From Candidatus Endobugula sertula (GTDB taxonomy: Bacteria > Pseudomonadota > Gammaproteobacteria > Pseudomonadales > Cellvibrionaceae), in contig MDLC01000018.1 in NCBI GenBank assembly GCA_001723645.1, positions 1 to 51,580 on the forward strand: a stretch of 51,580 bases of DNA. Reading direction: 5' to 3'. The stretch's first letter is position 1, and the number at the start of each line of letters is the position of its first letter. The notes under the pieces are model-generated. The model was not told where the DNA came from and did no database searches. It saw only the letters and a program-made list of their open reading frames with translations. The translations under genes and the position numbers were made by a program. Below, piece by piece: positions 40,655-51,429 of this stretch.

Positions 40655-41491
40655 CTACTGAGTAGTACCTAGACCCACATGGCCTTCACGAAATACTAAT
40701 AACACATGTCTACTACGATTTAGCTGGGCCGTTGGCTTAGCATACACTGTAGAAAATGGCTGTCCTGGGTCATAATTAACGGAATCTACCCGAGCAACAG
40801 GATAACCCGCAGGAAAACGTCCCCCCAAACCAGAGCTCACCAATAAATCACCTGCCACAATATCCATCGTGTTAGGCACATAACTTAATCGTAATGAATA
40901 TAAATCACCAACACCTTCAACAACCGTACGAACACCATTGCGGTTAATGTAAACTGGTATGGCATGAGCATTATCGGTGATAAATAATACTTCTGCTGTA
41001 TTATATGTCACAGAAACCACTTGTCCCATAAGACCAAAGGCATCAAGCACCGCCTGGCCTACATAAACTTTATCCAAAACCCCTTTATTGATAATGACTT
41101 TATGAACTTTTGGGTCTGGAGATATGCCCATCAACTCAGCAATCAATACCTCATCCTGTAATAGTTTGGAGGAATTCATCAACTCCCGAAGGCGTATATT
41201 CTCACTGTATAAGGCCGCCATTTTCTGTAACTTTGTCTGTTGAATAAGGAGTTTTTTTCGTAACTGCCTGTTTTTCTTAATTAAAGTTTCACGAGAAACG
41301 ATATATTCATCAAACCATTCCACCGTTTTTGACGGTAAATTAGTCACCCAGTAAAAGGGGGTAGAAAAGACATTGATATAACTACGAATGGGAGACAACC
41401 ACTGGGTATAATGACCTATACTCAGTAGTATCAACGAAATTAATACTAAAACCAGCACTCGGGACAGATAGGAAGGGCCTTTACTGAACAA
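40655..41491 (-). CDS. mreC: Rod shape-determining protein MreC
   Basis: 278 residues: one N-terminal membrane segment (about 12-28), a coiled coil (RETLIKKNRQLRKKLLIQQ, about 66-106) and two beta-barrel subdomains (INKGVLDKVYVGQAVLDAFG, DLLVSSGLGGRFPAGYPVA). It links MreB filaments to the periplasmic cell wall enzymes. It follows mreB by 80 bases. Confidence 0.94.
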   Translation of the reverse strand: MFSKGPSYLSRVLVLVLISLILLSIGHYTQWLSPIRSYINVFSTPFYWVTNLPSKTVEWFDEYIVSRETLIKKNRQLRKKLLIQQTKLQKMAALYSENIRLRELMNSSKLLQDEVLIAELMGISPDPKVHKVIINKGVLDKVYVGQAVLDAFGLMGQVVSVTYNTAEVLFITDNAHAIPVYINRNGVRTVVEGVGDLYSLRLSYVPNTMDIVAGDLLVSSGLGGRFPAGYPVARVDSVNYDPGQPFSTVYAKPTAQLNRSRHVLLVFREGHVGLGTTQ

Positions 41492-41571
41492 AGGTTTAAT
41501 AACTTACCTCCTGTGGACATTATGGTTGTACATACTGCGCCTGAACATTAACAGTCCAGCCACAGCATGAT

Positions 41572-43029
<1,458 letters not shown>

Positions 43030-43311
43030 GTGAAACACGACGACATTAACAAACTGGCACATCTCGCCCGAATAAATATCAGCAAAGATACCATTGAAGA
43101 TGTTACCCAAAGTATTAACAATATCCTCACTCTGGTTGATCAGTTACAACAGGTCGATACAAAAGGCGTATTACCCATGTCTCACCCACTGGAAACACCT
43201 CAACCATTACGCGTTGATGAGGTCACTGAAGAAAACTGCAGCAAGGCACTACAGCACAACGCACCAGCCACAGAAAATGGCTTATTTCTGGTGCCCAAAG
43301 TGATAGATTAA
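43030..43311 (+). CDS. gatC: Asp/Glu-tRNA amidotransferase subunit C
   Basis: The GTG at 43030 is preferred because GGAG (43020-43023) lies 6 bases upstream; a TTG at 43015 would overlap this site. 93 residues: INKLAHLARINISKDTIEDV, LQQVDTKGVLPMSHPL and the C-terminal ENGLFLVPKVID typical of GatC. It is the linker subunit of the GatCAB complex that converts misacylated Asp-tRNA(Asn) or Glu-tRNA(Gln). Confidence 0.93.
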   Translation: MKHDDINKLAHLARINISKDTIEDVTQSINNILTLVDQLQQVDTKGVLPMSHPLETPQPLRVDEVTEENCSKALQHNAPATENGLFLVPKVID

Positions 43312-43324
43312 TCTCTCAATTCTA

Positions 43325-43337
43325 AATGATAATCATT
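43325..43337. promoter_or_regulatory. Fur-box-like palindrome between gatC and gatA
   Basis: AATGATAATCATT is a perfect 13-bp match to the centre of the 19-bp Fur consensus; the outer bases mostly do not match. It lies about 88 bases before the gatA start, which is an unexpected place for iron control. It could be chance in an AT-rich gap. Confidence 0.3.
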
Positions 43338-43424
43338 GTTCAGAGACACAATCACCAATCATCAGAATCACCTTATTTCAAACAGCCTCTTTATTAACGC
43401 ATGCAAAAAAGGAACAGCCACCCA

Positions 43425-44909
43425 ATGCATCACCAAACCATTGCTGAACTCGTCACTGGCTTACGCAATAAAGCGTTTTCCAGTACTGAGCTGACCCAAC
43501 ACTATCTGGCGCGCATTCTAACATTAGATAGTCAATTTAACAGCTATATTACTATTAGCGAAGAGCAGGCCCTTGCCGACGCTAAAAAAGCCGACGAGCG
43601 CTTGGCTAAAGGAAATGCCGGAGACCTATGCGGTATTCCTATCGCACACAAGGATTTATTCTGTACCAAAGGCATTCGTACCAGTTGCGCCTCTAAAATG
43701 CTGGATAATTTTATCCCACCTTACAGCGCCACCATAGTGGAAAACTGTGCAAATGCAGGTGCAGTTACATTGGGTAAAACCAACATGGACGAATTTGCTA
43801 TGGGTTCATCCAATGAATCCAGCTTTTATGGTCCGACGAAAAACCCATGGAATACTGATTGTGTCCCCGGAGGTTCATCTGGAGGTTCAGCTGCTGCAGT
43901 GGCAGCACAATTAGCCGTTGCTGCCACTGGCAGTGACACTGGAGGCTCCATCCGCCAACCTGCCAGCTTTTGTGGTTTAACTGGCTTAAAACCCAGTTAT
44001 GGTCGAGTCTCCCGCTGGGGAATGGTTGCCTATGCATCCAGTCTGGATCAGGCAGGCCCGATTACCCACACTGCCGAAGATGCAGCCATTATGATGAATA
44101 CTATGGCCAGTTTTGATAGTAAAGATTCAACCTCTGTCAATAAAAGTGTGCCTGATTACACAAAAACCTTAAACGACTCATTAAATGGCTTGCGCATCGG
44201 CATTCCAGATGAATACTTTCAAGAGGGGCTCGATCAAGAAGTCGCCACTCTCATTCAAGCAGCTCTTGCCGAGTACAAAAAGCTCGGGGCCACATTACAT
44301 TCGGTTTCACTCCCCCACACACATCTGGCTGTGCCAGCTTACTATGTCATCGCCCCTGCAGAAGCTTCAACCAACCTGTCACGCTTTGATGGAGTGCGCT
44401 ATGGGCATCGCTGCGACAACCCAAGAGATGTAATCGACCTTTACAAACGTTCAAGAGAGCAAGGCTTTGGCGAGGAAGTGAAACATCGTATTCTCATCGG
44501 CACTTACGCCTTGTCTGTGGGGTATTACGATGCTTATTATCGCAAAGCCCAGCAAGTTCGCCGCTTAATCAAACAAGATTTTATTGAAGCCTTCAAATCT
44601 GTTGATGTCATCGCAGGCCCTGTAACGCCTACCCCCGCTTTTAGTTTGGGCGCCAAAACAAAAGATCCGGTATCTATGTACCTGGAAGATATTTATACCC
44701 TACCTACTAATCTCGCAGGTTTATGCGGTATTTCTATTCCCTGTGGTATGAGTGGGAACAAACCCGTTGGTCTACAATTAACAGGCCATTATTTTGATGA
44801 AGCCAGACTGCTGAATGTCGCACACCAGTTTCAGCAGCACACTGATCACCACACAAAAACCGCGCCTGTCAATTCATTAACCAAACCATTAATATTAAGC
44901 AATACGTAA
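43425..44909 (+). CDS. gatA: Asp/Glu-tRNA amidotransferase subunit A
   Basis: 494 residues from the ATG at 43425, close to the usual 485; the ATG at 43401 adds 8 residues and has no Shine-Dalgarno. Amidase signature with the Ser-cisSer-Lys triad: Lys76 (IAHKDLF), Ser151 ([11 protein letters not shown]) and Ser175 ([14 protein letters not shown]). It hydrolyses glutamine to supply ammonia. Followed by gatB after 21 bases. Confidence 0.95.
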   Translation: MHHQTIAELVTGLRNKAFSSTELTQHYLARILTLDSQFNSYITISEEQALADAKKADERLAKGNAGDLCGIPIAHKDLFCTKGIRTSCASKMLDNFIPPYSATIVENCANAGAVTLGKTNMDEFAMGSSNESSFYGPTKNPWNTDCVPGGSSGGSAAAVAAQLAVAATGSDTGGSIRQPASFCGLTGLKPSYGRVSRWGMVAYASSLDQAGPITHTAEDAAIMMNTMASFDSKDSTSVNKSVPDYTKTLNDSLNGLRIGIPDEYFQEGLDQEVATLIQAALAEYKKLGATLHSVSLPHTHLAVPAYYVIAPAEASTNLSRFDGVRYGHRCDNPRDVIDLYKRSREQGFGEEVKHRILIGTYALSVGYYDAYYRKAQQVRRLIKQDFIEAFKSVDVIAGPVTPTPAFSLGAKTKDPVSMYLEDIYTLPTNLAGLCGISIPCGMSGNKPVGLQLTGHYFDEARLLNVAHQFQQHTDHHTKTAPVNSLTKPLILSNT

Positions 44910-44930
44910 AAAATAACCGAGCAAAACATT

Positions 44931-46400
44931 ATGGAATGGGAAACCGTTATTGGCCTGGAAGTACACGTACAATTGGCCACCAAAAGCAAGATATTTTCTG
45001 GCGCCAGCACCCGGTTTGGTGCTGAACCCAATACACAAGCCTGTGCTATTGACCTAGCCATGCCGGGCACCCTACCTGTTGCCAATGAAAAAGCTTTTCG
45101 CTATGCCGTCATGTTTGGTCTAGCAACTCATGCAGAGATAGGTCAACGTTCTGTTTTTGAACGGAAAAACTATTTTTATCCTGATCTACCCAAAGGTTAT
45201 CAAACCACACAGTTGGATGAACCCATCGTTGGCCCAGGCAGTGTTGAAATAGTACTTGATGATGGGACCACAAAATCTATTCGCATACACCATGCACACC
45301 TAGAAGAAGACGCAGGAAAGTCACTGCATGAAGACTTCCACGGGATGTCAGGCATTGATTTAAATCGCGCGGGGACGCCTTTAATTGAAATTGTCTCCGA
45401 ACCTGATATGAGCAATGCTCAAGAGGCCGTTGCCTATGCGAAAAAACTGCATTCCATTGTGACCTCTTTAGGCATCTGTGACGGAGAGATGTCACAGGGC
45501 TCCATGCGATTCGATGTCAATATCTCTGTTCGAATGAAGGGTGAAGAAGCCCTGGGGACTCGAACCGAGACCAAAAACTTGAATTCCTTCAAGTTTATGG
45601 AAGAAGCCATTGCCCTAGAGGTTGAAAGACAAATTGATATTCTAGAGGCTGGTGGTGTCATTACTCAGGAAACGCGCCTCTATAACGGTGATACGAAGAC
45701 TGCACGCTCCATGCGGAGTAAAGAAGACGCTAACGATTATCGTTACTTCCCCTGCCCTGACCTATTACCGGTTATTCTGGATGATGACTATATTGATAGC
45801 ATACGTGCGCAGTTACCCGAATTACCGGATGCACGCCAACAAAGATTTATCAGTGAGTACCAGCTATCCGAATACGATGCCGCGATATTAAGTGACAATA
45901 CCCAAACGGCCATCTTTTTTGAACAAGCCGTCGTCATTTGCCAAGATGCCAAATTAACCGCTAACTGGATTATGGGTGAATTAAGCGCTCGCCTTAATGC
46001 AGAAGAGAAAAATATCACTGATAGCCCAATATCACCAGAACAATTGGCCAATCTAATTGAAAGAATTAAAGACAACACCATATCCAGCAAAATGGCTAAA
46101 GAAGTCTTTAATGCCCTTTGGCAACGAGAAGATAAATATGGTAGTGTTGATGCCATTATTAAAGCCAAAGGTCTCAAACAAGTTTCAGACTCCAGTGCCT
46201 TAGAAGCCATGGTTGATGAAGTCATTGCCAACAACGAAGCACAAATTAACAATTACCGTAATGCAACACCTGACAAACGTCCCAAAATGCTAGGATACTT
46301 TGTTGGGCAAATCATGAAAGCCTCTAAAGGGCAAGCTAACCCGAAGATAATTAATGAGATTTTACTGAAAAAACTCAACCAGTTAATCAACAACACTTAA
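44931..46400 (+). CDS. gatB: Asp/Glu-tRNA amidotransferase subunit B
   Basis: 489 residues, full length. N-terminal kinase-like core: [63 protein letters not shown] and [17 protein letters not shown]-terminal YqeY-like tail with [12 protein letters not shown]. It activates the misacylated tRNA with ATP and completes amidation. The presence of GatCAB implies that Asn-tRNA or Gln-tRNA is made indirectly. Confidence 0.96.
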   Translation: MEWETVIGLEVHVQLATKSKIFSGASTRFGAEPNTQACAIDLAMPGTLPVANEKAFRYAVMFGLATHAEIGQRSVFERKNYFYPDLPKGYQTTQLDEPIVGPGSVEIVLDDGTTKSIRIHHAHLEEDAGKSLHEDFHGMSGIDLNRAGTPLIEIVSEPDMSNAQEAVAYAKKLHSIVTSLGICDGEMSQGSMRFDVNISVRMKGEEALGTRTETKNLNSFKFMEEAIALEVERQIDILEAGGVITQETRLYNGDTKTARSMRSKEDANDYRYFPCPDLLPVILDDDYIDSIRAQLPELPDARQQRFISEYQLSEYDAAILSDNTQTAIFFEQAVVICQDAKLTANWIMGELSARLNAEEKNITDSPISPEQLANLIERIKDNTISSKMAKEVFNALWQREDKYGSVDAIIKAKGLKQVSDSSALEAMVDEVIANNEAQINNYRNATPDKRPKMLGYFVGQIMKASKGQANPKIINEILLKKLNQLINNT

Positions 46401-46424
46401 CAGAATACGCAGGAAATATCCATT

Positions 46425-46721
46425 ATGGCTCTTAAAAAAGATAAACAAAAAGTCCTTGGTGAGTTTTTTGATGATGAACGTATCAAAACATTCCTCGAAT
46501 ATCAGCCTAACAATGGGAACGATCCGGACTTTCACGTATTAGAAAAAGCTTATCGAGGTATGATTACGGATAACTTTGCTACTTTTGTTCATTTTTTTAT
46601 CGAAGCCGGCAGAAATATCAATGCTAACAACCAGTACGGAGAAAGCTTTTTACACACCATAAAAAACCATAAACAAGCCTCAGCATACATCGACATTCTC
46701 GAAAAAGCCGATGCTCAATAA
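46425..46721 (+). CDS. PA4642-like small conserved protein
   Basis: 98 residues: MALKKDKQKVLGEFFDDERI, then DPDFHVLEKAYRGM and FIEAGRNINANNQYGESFL. This pattern fits a small uncharacterised Pseudomonas-type family (PA4642-like, from memory). The middle part looks ankyrin-like. No signal or membrane segment. It lies 24 bases after gatB and 18 before cysZ, so it is probably co-transcribed. Confidence 0.7.
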   Translation: MALKKDKQKVLGEFFDDERIKTFLEYQPNNGNDPDFHVLEKAYRGMITDNFATFVHFFIEAGRNINANNQYGESFLHTIKNHKQASAYIDILEKADAQ

Positions 46722-46739
46722 CAAAAAATCGTCATCATT

Positions 46740-47537
46740 ATGCAGCATCAGCCACTGTGCAAAAATAATTTAATCACGGGTTTTCGTTATTTAACACAAG
46801 GCGCAGGCACATTACTACAACCAGGTATGAAACGTTTTGTGCTAGTCCCCATTCTGGCCAACTGTATTGTTTTTGTCATACTCACGCTGTTTTTATTTCA
46901 GCATTTCAGCGATATACAACAGTGGTTTACTGATTTTTTTCCCGCTTGGGGCTGGTTGAGCTATGTGGTGGCCTTTTTATCTGGCTTGTTTATTTTTCTT
47001 ATTTTATTGATCTATGGCTATAGCTTTACCATCCTCACCAATATTATTGCCGCCCCCTTTTATGGTTTATTGGCAGAAAAAATTGAACAGAGGGTGACAG
47101 GAGAAGCAATAGCTAACGAATCGATGAGCAAAATGATTATTCGCACCTTACGCCGAGAAATGATCAAACTATCCTATTTCATTACTCGGGGGCTATTGGT
47201 TCTTATTAGCTTATTCTTTTTATCTTTTATTCCATTACTCAACCTATTAGCCCCTATCCTAGCCATACTCTGGGGAGCCTGGGTCATGACCTTACAATAT
47301 ATTGATTACCCCGCAGATAACCACCAACTCCCCTTTACCTCACTACGCCAACGCATGAAACAGCCTCACTATTCATCCATTGGCTTTGGTAGCACCATTA
47401 TGTTCTGCAGTATGATCCCCGTTATTAATATTTTCATTATGCCGATTGCAGTCGCTGGGGGTACCTTATTTTGGATCAATGAGTTAAGAAAAAATGTACT
47501 GGACCGTCATACAACAGACTATCCAGAGCAAAAATAA
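46740..47537 (+). CDS. cysZ: Sulfate transporter CysZ-like membrane protein (EI24/DUF540)
   Basis: 265 residues, about four long hydrophobic regions. Family features: LITGFRYLTQGAGTLLQPGM, NIIAAPFYGLLAEKIEQRV, WGAWVMTLQYIDYPADN and the C-terminal IMPIAVAGGTLFW. CysZ in E. coli is a sulfate importer feeding cysteine synthesis. Last gene of the plus-strand run from gatC. Confidence 0.88.
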   Translation: MQHQPLCKNNLITGFRYLTQGAGTLLQPGMKRFVLVPILANCIVFVILTLFLFQHFSDIQQWFTDFFPAWGWLSYVVAFLSGLFIFLILLIYGYSFTILTNIIAAPFYGLLAEKIEQRVTGEAIANESMSKMIIRTLRREMIKLSYFITRGLLVLISLFFLSFIPLLNLLAPILAILWGAWVMTLQYIDYPADNHQLPFTSLRQRMKQPHYSSIGFGSTIMFCSMIPVINIFIMPIAVAGGTLFWINELRKNVLDRHTTDYPEQK

Positions 47538-47730
47538 AGAGTACACAACCTTATAGGACCGTCGAAAGCATAACATTAACGAACACGGCTCCTGCGTTCT
47601 CAGCGTACTTTCCCCCTCTCAAAACCAAACGCATAGAAGTAAACTCTTCCGCACCCTTGAAATCATTGGCGCAAATCAATACAATCTAACTGCTGGAATA
47701 AAACAATAAGTCAAAGGAAACATACATAAA

Positions 47731-48021
47731 ATGAAAACCCCTTCAGAGAAGAACTATATTGTTGCGGTGTGCCTCTCAGCTATCTTCGGTGTATTAGGTA
47801 TCCATCATTTTTATTTGGGTCGCTACATTGAAGGAGTCATTGATTTATCGTTAGCAATATTAGCGTTGTATTTATATATTAATGGCTTGCTTCTATGGGC
47901 GATACTTGTTTTCGTAATTGATTCCATACATACATTGATCATTACTATTTTATTGTTAACCGGTTCATTTAAAGATGGCAAAGGAAACTACGTCTGTTAT
48001 CCTGGCCAAAAACTTAATTAG
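47731..48021 (+). CDS. TM2-domain membrane protein 1
   Basis: 96 residues with a TM2 domain: YIVAVCLSAIFGVLGIHHFY, then LGRYIEGVIDLS and a second long hydrophobic region. The GxxGxHxFYLG core is intact. AAAGGAAAC stands upstream. It forms a tandem pair with the next gene. Function of bacterial TM2 proteins is unknown. Confidence 0.75.
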   Translation: MKTPSEKNYIVAVCLSAIFGVLGIHHFYLGRYIEGVIDLSLAILALYLYINGLLLWAILVFVIDSIHTLIITILLLTGSFKDGKGNYVCYPGQKLN

Positions 48022-48032
48022 GAGAATAAGTG

Positions 48033-48254
48033 ATGTCTGAAGTTAGCGAAAAAGGCTTTGTGCCAACGTTACTCTTGTGTTTTTTTCTAGGGGTACTAGG
48101 AGTACATCGTTCTTACGTGGGTAAAATAGGCACAGGCTTACTCATGTTGATCACATTTGGAGGGCTCGGTATCTGGTCCCTGGTCGACTTTATTATTATT
48201 GCCTGTAGTAATTTTAAAGATAAAGACGGCTTAGTCATTAAAGCACAGGGCTAA
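48033..48254 (+). CDS. TM2-domain membrane protein 2
   Basis: The ATG at 48033 has AGGAG (48020-48024) at 8 bases; a GTG at 48030 is in frame just before it. 73 residues. TM2 core: FVPTLLLCFFLGVLGVHRSY, VGKIGTGLL, and GGLGIWSLVDFIII. The second conserved aromatic pair reads HRSYVGK rather than HRFYLGK. 11 bases after the first TM2 gene, so the pair is one transcript and probably a duplication. Confidence 0.78.
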   Translation: MSEVSEKGFVPTLLLCFFLGVLGVHRSYVGKIGTGLLMLITFGGLGIWSLVDFIIIACSNFKDKDGLVIKAQG

Positions 48255-48269
48255 TTGCACATTTCACCC

Positions 48270-48302
48270 ATAAAATCACTGAGTCTCTATTGGTGATTTT
48301 AT
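48270..48302. terminator. Bidirectional terminator-like hairpin between TM2 and M48 genes
   Basis: ATAAAATCAC (48270-48279) and GTGATTTTAT (48293-48302) form a 10-bp stem with a 13-base loop. The A-run on one arm and the T-run on the other suit termination from both directions between convergent genes. It includes the last codons of the M48-family gene. Confidence 0.6.
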
Positions 48303-49136
48303 TCTGTTGATAATATTTTTCGGAATAGGACGAGTTTGGCGAATAGGCAAACGATTCTCATCAACTCGGTCTTGCAAATAGTCAATGCGTGCCTGCAAGT
48401 CGGGGTGCGTAGATAACCATTGGGGAATATCTACCTGCTTATCATGACCTGATAACATTTGTAAAAAAAATGTATTGTATCCACTGACATGGCCATAATA
48501 CTGATGCAAACCATCCAGTGCAGCTAGGTCCGCATTTTTTTCCTGCTCTCGGCTAAAAAATGACATGCCTATTTCTCCACCTAAAGAACCCAGATTATCC
48601 TTCCCAGTATAACGATGACTTAAAAAACCGTAAAGTAACTGAAGAGCACCCCACCTGCCCATTGCTGTTGCGGGGTCACGATGTTGAATATGTGCAATTT
48701 CATAGGCCAGAACCATAGCCAAACTATTTTCATCTGGCATTAACTCCATTAAACCACGATAAACAAAAATATGCCCTCCAAGGGTTGCAAAGGCATTCAC
48801 TTCAAAGGAATCAACATAGTGCACGTTAATATCATAATGCGCTTCAAGACCTAATGGAGTATTCATCTCATTGGCCAGCGCTTGTAAATACGCATCTACC
48901 TCAGGATAGCTCTTGCCTCGATACCAACGACGAAGAGCCGTTTCGTAGGGCTTTATAAATTTTTTCTCCGCAGAAAAAGGGATATAAACAACTATTTTTT
49001 CAGCATAAATAACAATGAATACAATAGAAATAACCAGAGAAAGAAAAAAGCCCGTCAGATATAGCGACATAGTACGAATACTGCCATATGTATTGTCGGG
49101 GAGTTGATAGCGTTGACGAACATCATTCATAGTCAT
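48276..49136 (-). CDS. M48-family membrane metalloprotease homologue with a changed zinc motif
   Basis: 286 residues. One membrane segment (about 27-51), then an M48-type domain with VNAFATLGGHIFVYRGLMEL, LAMVLAYEIAHIQHRDP and SREQEKNADLAAL. The usual HEIAH is YEIAH (residues 145-149), so the first zinc ligand is a tyrosine, while the second His, the following HRDP and the downstream Glu/Asp helix are kept. Either it is inactive or it binds metal in another way. The frame is otherwise intact, arguing against plain decay. Convergent with the TM2 genes. Confidence 0.8.
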   Translation of the reverse strand: MTMNDVRQRYQLPDNTYGSIRTMSLYLTGFFLSLVISIVFIVIYAEKIVVYIPFSAEKKFIKPYETALRRWYRGKSYPEVDAYLQALANEMNTPLGLEAHYDINVHYVDSFEVNAFATLGGHIFVYRGLMELMPDENSLAMVLAYEIAHIQHRDPATAMGRWGALQLLYGFLSHRYTGKDNLGSLGGEIGMSFFSREQEKNADLAALDGLHQYYGHVSGYNTFFLQMLSGHDKQVDIPQWLSTHPDLQARIDYLQDRVDENRLPIRQTRPIPKNIINRIKSPIETQ

Positions 49137-49360
49137 ATGGTATCACCAAAAAACACTACAAACTAATAACTGTACTATTTAGTATACAGCGACTATTGTT
49201 CAGCTTACCCCTAATACACAATAAAACTGATCTGACGGTAATTATTCCATTAAATAATATACTGAGCAATATATGGTGAACAACATCTCGGTAACCGTGA
49301 CATAGCTCTCTCCTGGTAACTCTTTCAAATGATTAAAAACTCTGGAGAAAGATAAAACTA

Positions 49361-49550
49361 TTATCTAACCCCGATCGATTAGGCATCAGTTCACTGTATG
49401 CCCAAACTCTTTTCCCTTCCCTGCCCAATAATGCGCTCCTTCACCCCATCAATGTGAAAACAATGCTTGCCTAAATCTACACCCAGTATTTTTAAACCGG
49501 CCCCCTTGTTCCATTTCGTTTAGAGCCATCTAAATGTTTATCTGACCCCG
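49361..49550 (-). mobile_element. IS110-like transposase remnant between short direct repeats
   Basis: On the minus strand 49500-49400 encodes GLKILGVDLGKHCFHIDGVK, like the start of IS110-family transposases, then runs into a stop after about 38 residues. TTATCTAACCCCG at 49361-49373 and TTATCTGACCCCG at 49538-49550 are direct repeats at its ends, suggesting an internally deleted element of about 190 bases. The neighbouring 49137-49360 shows nothing further. Confidence 0.5.
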
Positions 49551-49558
49551 GTTATTTG

Positions 49559-49993
49559 TTATTTTAAAATTTTATTTTCTAAATTATTTCTTGCCACTTC
49601 ATTACTAGTAAGGGCACTAAAAGAATCCCAATTTCTTCTTGCTAAATTTTTATGATCTTTTACTTTTTCAGAAAAAGAAATTAAATCCCTCACACCGTCA
49701 AAGCCGAAATCTAAATTTTCAAAACTATATAGCGCAAAGAAAATTTTACATAATCTATCCTGATGCAAGTTATCAGTATCAGAGAAAAACTTACAGACAA
49801 GTGTTGAAGCAATACGCAGCCACCCAAGTCTATCTTTAGATTCAAATTTACTTCTTAGCAAATCAGCTTCATTGACACTAAGTTTTTCATAACTATCAGC
49901 AAATCGTAAAAGCTGTTCTTCTGCTCCTAAATAATCGCCTTTTTTAAAAACAAAATTAGCGATAATCTCTTGTACCTTATCAATTTCAGCCAT
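49559..49993 (-). CDS. Candidate immunity protein for the CdiA-type toxin
   Basis: The start at 49993 (MAEIDKVQEIIANFVF) has AGGAG 7 bases upstream and gives 144 residues; an upstream start would overlap the toxin gene. Acidic and helical, no signal or membrane segment, no recognised domain. It begins 10 bases after the toxin stop codon, the usual place for a cognate immunity gene in contact-dependent inhibition modules. The call rests on position and size. Confidence 0.6.
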   Translation of the reverse strand: MAEIDKVQEIIANFVFKKGDYLGAEEQLLRFADSYEKLSVNEADLLRSKFESKDRLGWLRIASTLVCKFFSDTDNLHQDRLCKIFFALYSFENLDFGFDGVRDLISFSEKVKDHKNLARRNWDSFSALTSNEVARNNLENKILK

Positions 49994-50003
49994 CGTCAAT
50001 CTC

Positions 50004-51266
50004 CTATTTAGGCGGCACCATATAGTCACCTTCAAGACGATACCCAGCATCTCTTAGTTGTTTCATTTCTCTGAAAAAAACAGTTTGAGGATGATTACCT
50101 CTATTACCCTCAAGTGCGTTCCATGCAGCTCTATAATTTGAAATATCAGGGCTAGAGCCTAGGTAGAAGGGTTTTCCAGCGTCTATCCCGCCTTGAACAA
50201 ATGCGTCATTAACATTTTCTGACCAATTGTTTGAATTTAATCGCGTCATTCCTAATTGCGATCCAGCTTCTGTATCTGGTAAACGGCCTAAGACAATTTC
50301 GGAATCTGTATTTTTTGCTACTTCATACTGTTTAAATGCTTCATCGGCTTCAGCTTGATTTGCAAATTTAGTATTACTAAACGGAGTGTTATTTCCAGCA
50401 GTATGCGTGTTTAGATTATCCTCTGGGACAAAAGCCCTCCGAACCTTCTCAATATGTTTTTCAGAAACCATCCCCCTATCAACAGCAAACTCAAACAGTG
50501 TCTCCGCAAGAGTAGCCCCAGGCAGTATCTTTTGAAATGCTTTCTCAACAGCAATTTCTAAAGCTGCCCCTTTTAGTTCATCACCAAAATACTTTTTGAG
50601 AACCTCTTTTTTAGCGTCGTCTGTTATTGCCGCTTGATAATCGTCTTTTAGTTTATTCAGATCATAGGCAGTAATAGCTATATCAGCAGCTTTTAACAAA
50701 AATATAGTTACAGGGATTAGAAATGCTAGCCCATTATGTTCTGCTGCATTTGCCCCAGCATTCGCTGCTATATTAATTTGAGCAGCATCGGCACCCACTA
50801 AGAATGCACCAAGAGCAGCACCAATTTCTGCTACTTTAATACCTTCAGCTCGTAAACTCGCCAGTTCTTGCGAAGCTTGAACTAAGGCAGTTTCTGAGCC
50901 ATAAATACTTAGCAATTCTTCCCTTTGTAAATCACTCAGTAGTGTTGGGTCTGTTACCCCATATTTAGCTAAGAAACTTTCTACCTTAGCAAGGTCTGCC
51001 TCAACTTGAATTTTACTTCGATAGGTATCAGCAATTAATTCACCAATAACCGCACCCCCAGCACCTGCAGCACAACTATTACTCCTATCTTCATCGGTTG
51101 TTTCTGCGGTAACTGCACCTAATACACACCCTACCCCAGCATGAGAAATATATCTCAGCGCCTCAGATGGTGTGGTTCCACCTACATCACACTTTATCGC
51201 CCGAGACATTAAAAAAATCGGCATGCAATGCATCAATCGCACCTGCTGTGATTGCCGCAATAGCAA
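50004..51266 (-). CDS. Orphan CdiA-type polymorphic toxin C-terminal region
   Basis: 420 codons open. The part from about residue 29 (GGTTPSEALRYISHAGVGC, CAAGAGGAVIGELIADTYRS) resembles the pretoxin region of CdiA/filamentous haemagglutinin. A middle Ala-rich section with hydrophobic stretches (LAFLIPVTIFLLKAADIAI) follows. The last 130 or so residues form a distinct tip: DSEIVLGRLPDTEAGSQLGM, then WSENVNDAFVQGGIDAGKPF and RDAGYRLEGDYMVPPK. The tip's activity is not known to me. The natural N-terminus is lost: upstream is a frameshifted stub, so no secretion signal or two-partner domain is attached. Confidence 0.7.
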   Translation of the reverse strand: MLLRQSQQVRLMHCMPIFLMSRAIKCDVGGTTPSEALRYISHAGVGCVLGAVTAETTDEDRSNSCAAGAGGAVIGELIADTYRSKIQVEADLAKVESFLAKYGVTDPTLLSDLQREELLSIYGSETALVQASQELASLRAEGIKVAEIGAALGAFLVGADAAQINIAANAGANAAEHNGLAFLIPVTIFLLKAADIAITAYDLNKLKDDYQAAITDDAKKEVLKKYFGDELKGAALEIAVEKAFQKILPGATLAETLFEFAVDRGMVSEKHIEKVRRAFVPEDNLNTHTAGNNTPFSNTKFANQAEADEAFKQYEVAKNTDSEIVLGRLPDTEAGSQLGMTRLNSNNWSENVNDAFVQGGIDAGKPFYLGSSPDISNYRAAWNALEGNRGNHPQTVFFREMKQLRDAGYRLEGDYMVPPK

Positions 51267-51427
51267 GTGATTTCAACAATTGCAATAACTGCAGCAAACG
51301 CAGGGGAAATACTGGTTTTGGTTGCATTCCATTCTTCATACTTAAGCTCTATCGCTTGCCAATCCACATCAGGGCTATTAGCTCGCACATCAGCCATCCA
51401 CTCCAAACCTTCAATTACGGCCTTTCA
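51187..51427 (-). pseudogene. Frameshifted upstream stub of the cdiA-like gene
   Basis: Upstream of the toxin frame, the minus strand encodes AVIEGLEWMADVRANSPDVD and WQAIELKYEEWNATKTS, matching the conserved DVDW segment before the pretoxin region of CdiA/FHA proteins. Near 51270 the frame shifts to SLAIAAITAGAIDALHADFF, and near 51192 it shifts again into the toxin frame. An in-frame stop lies just above 51427. The three frames together would make one continuous protein. Confidence 0.65.
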
Positions 51428-51429
51428 CA

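Noticed and set aside
45788-46252. 154-codon minus-strand frame inside gatB
   Set aside because: The plus-strand gatB is fully conserved across this stretch, so this is a shadow.
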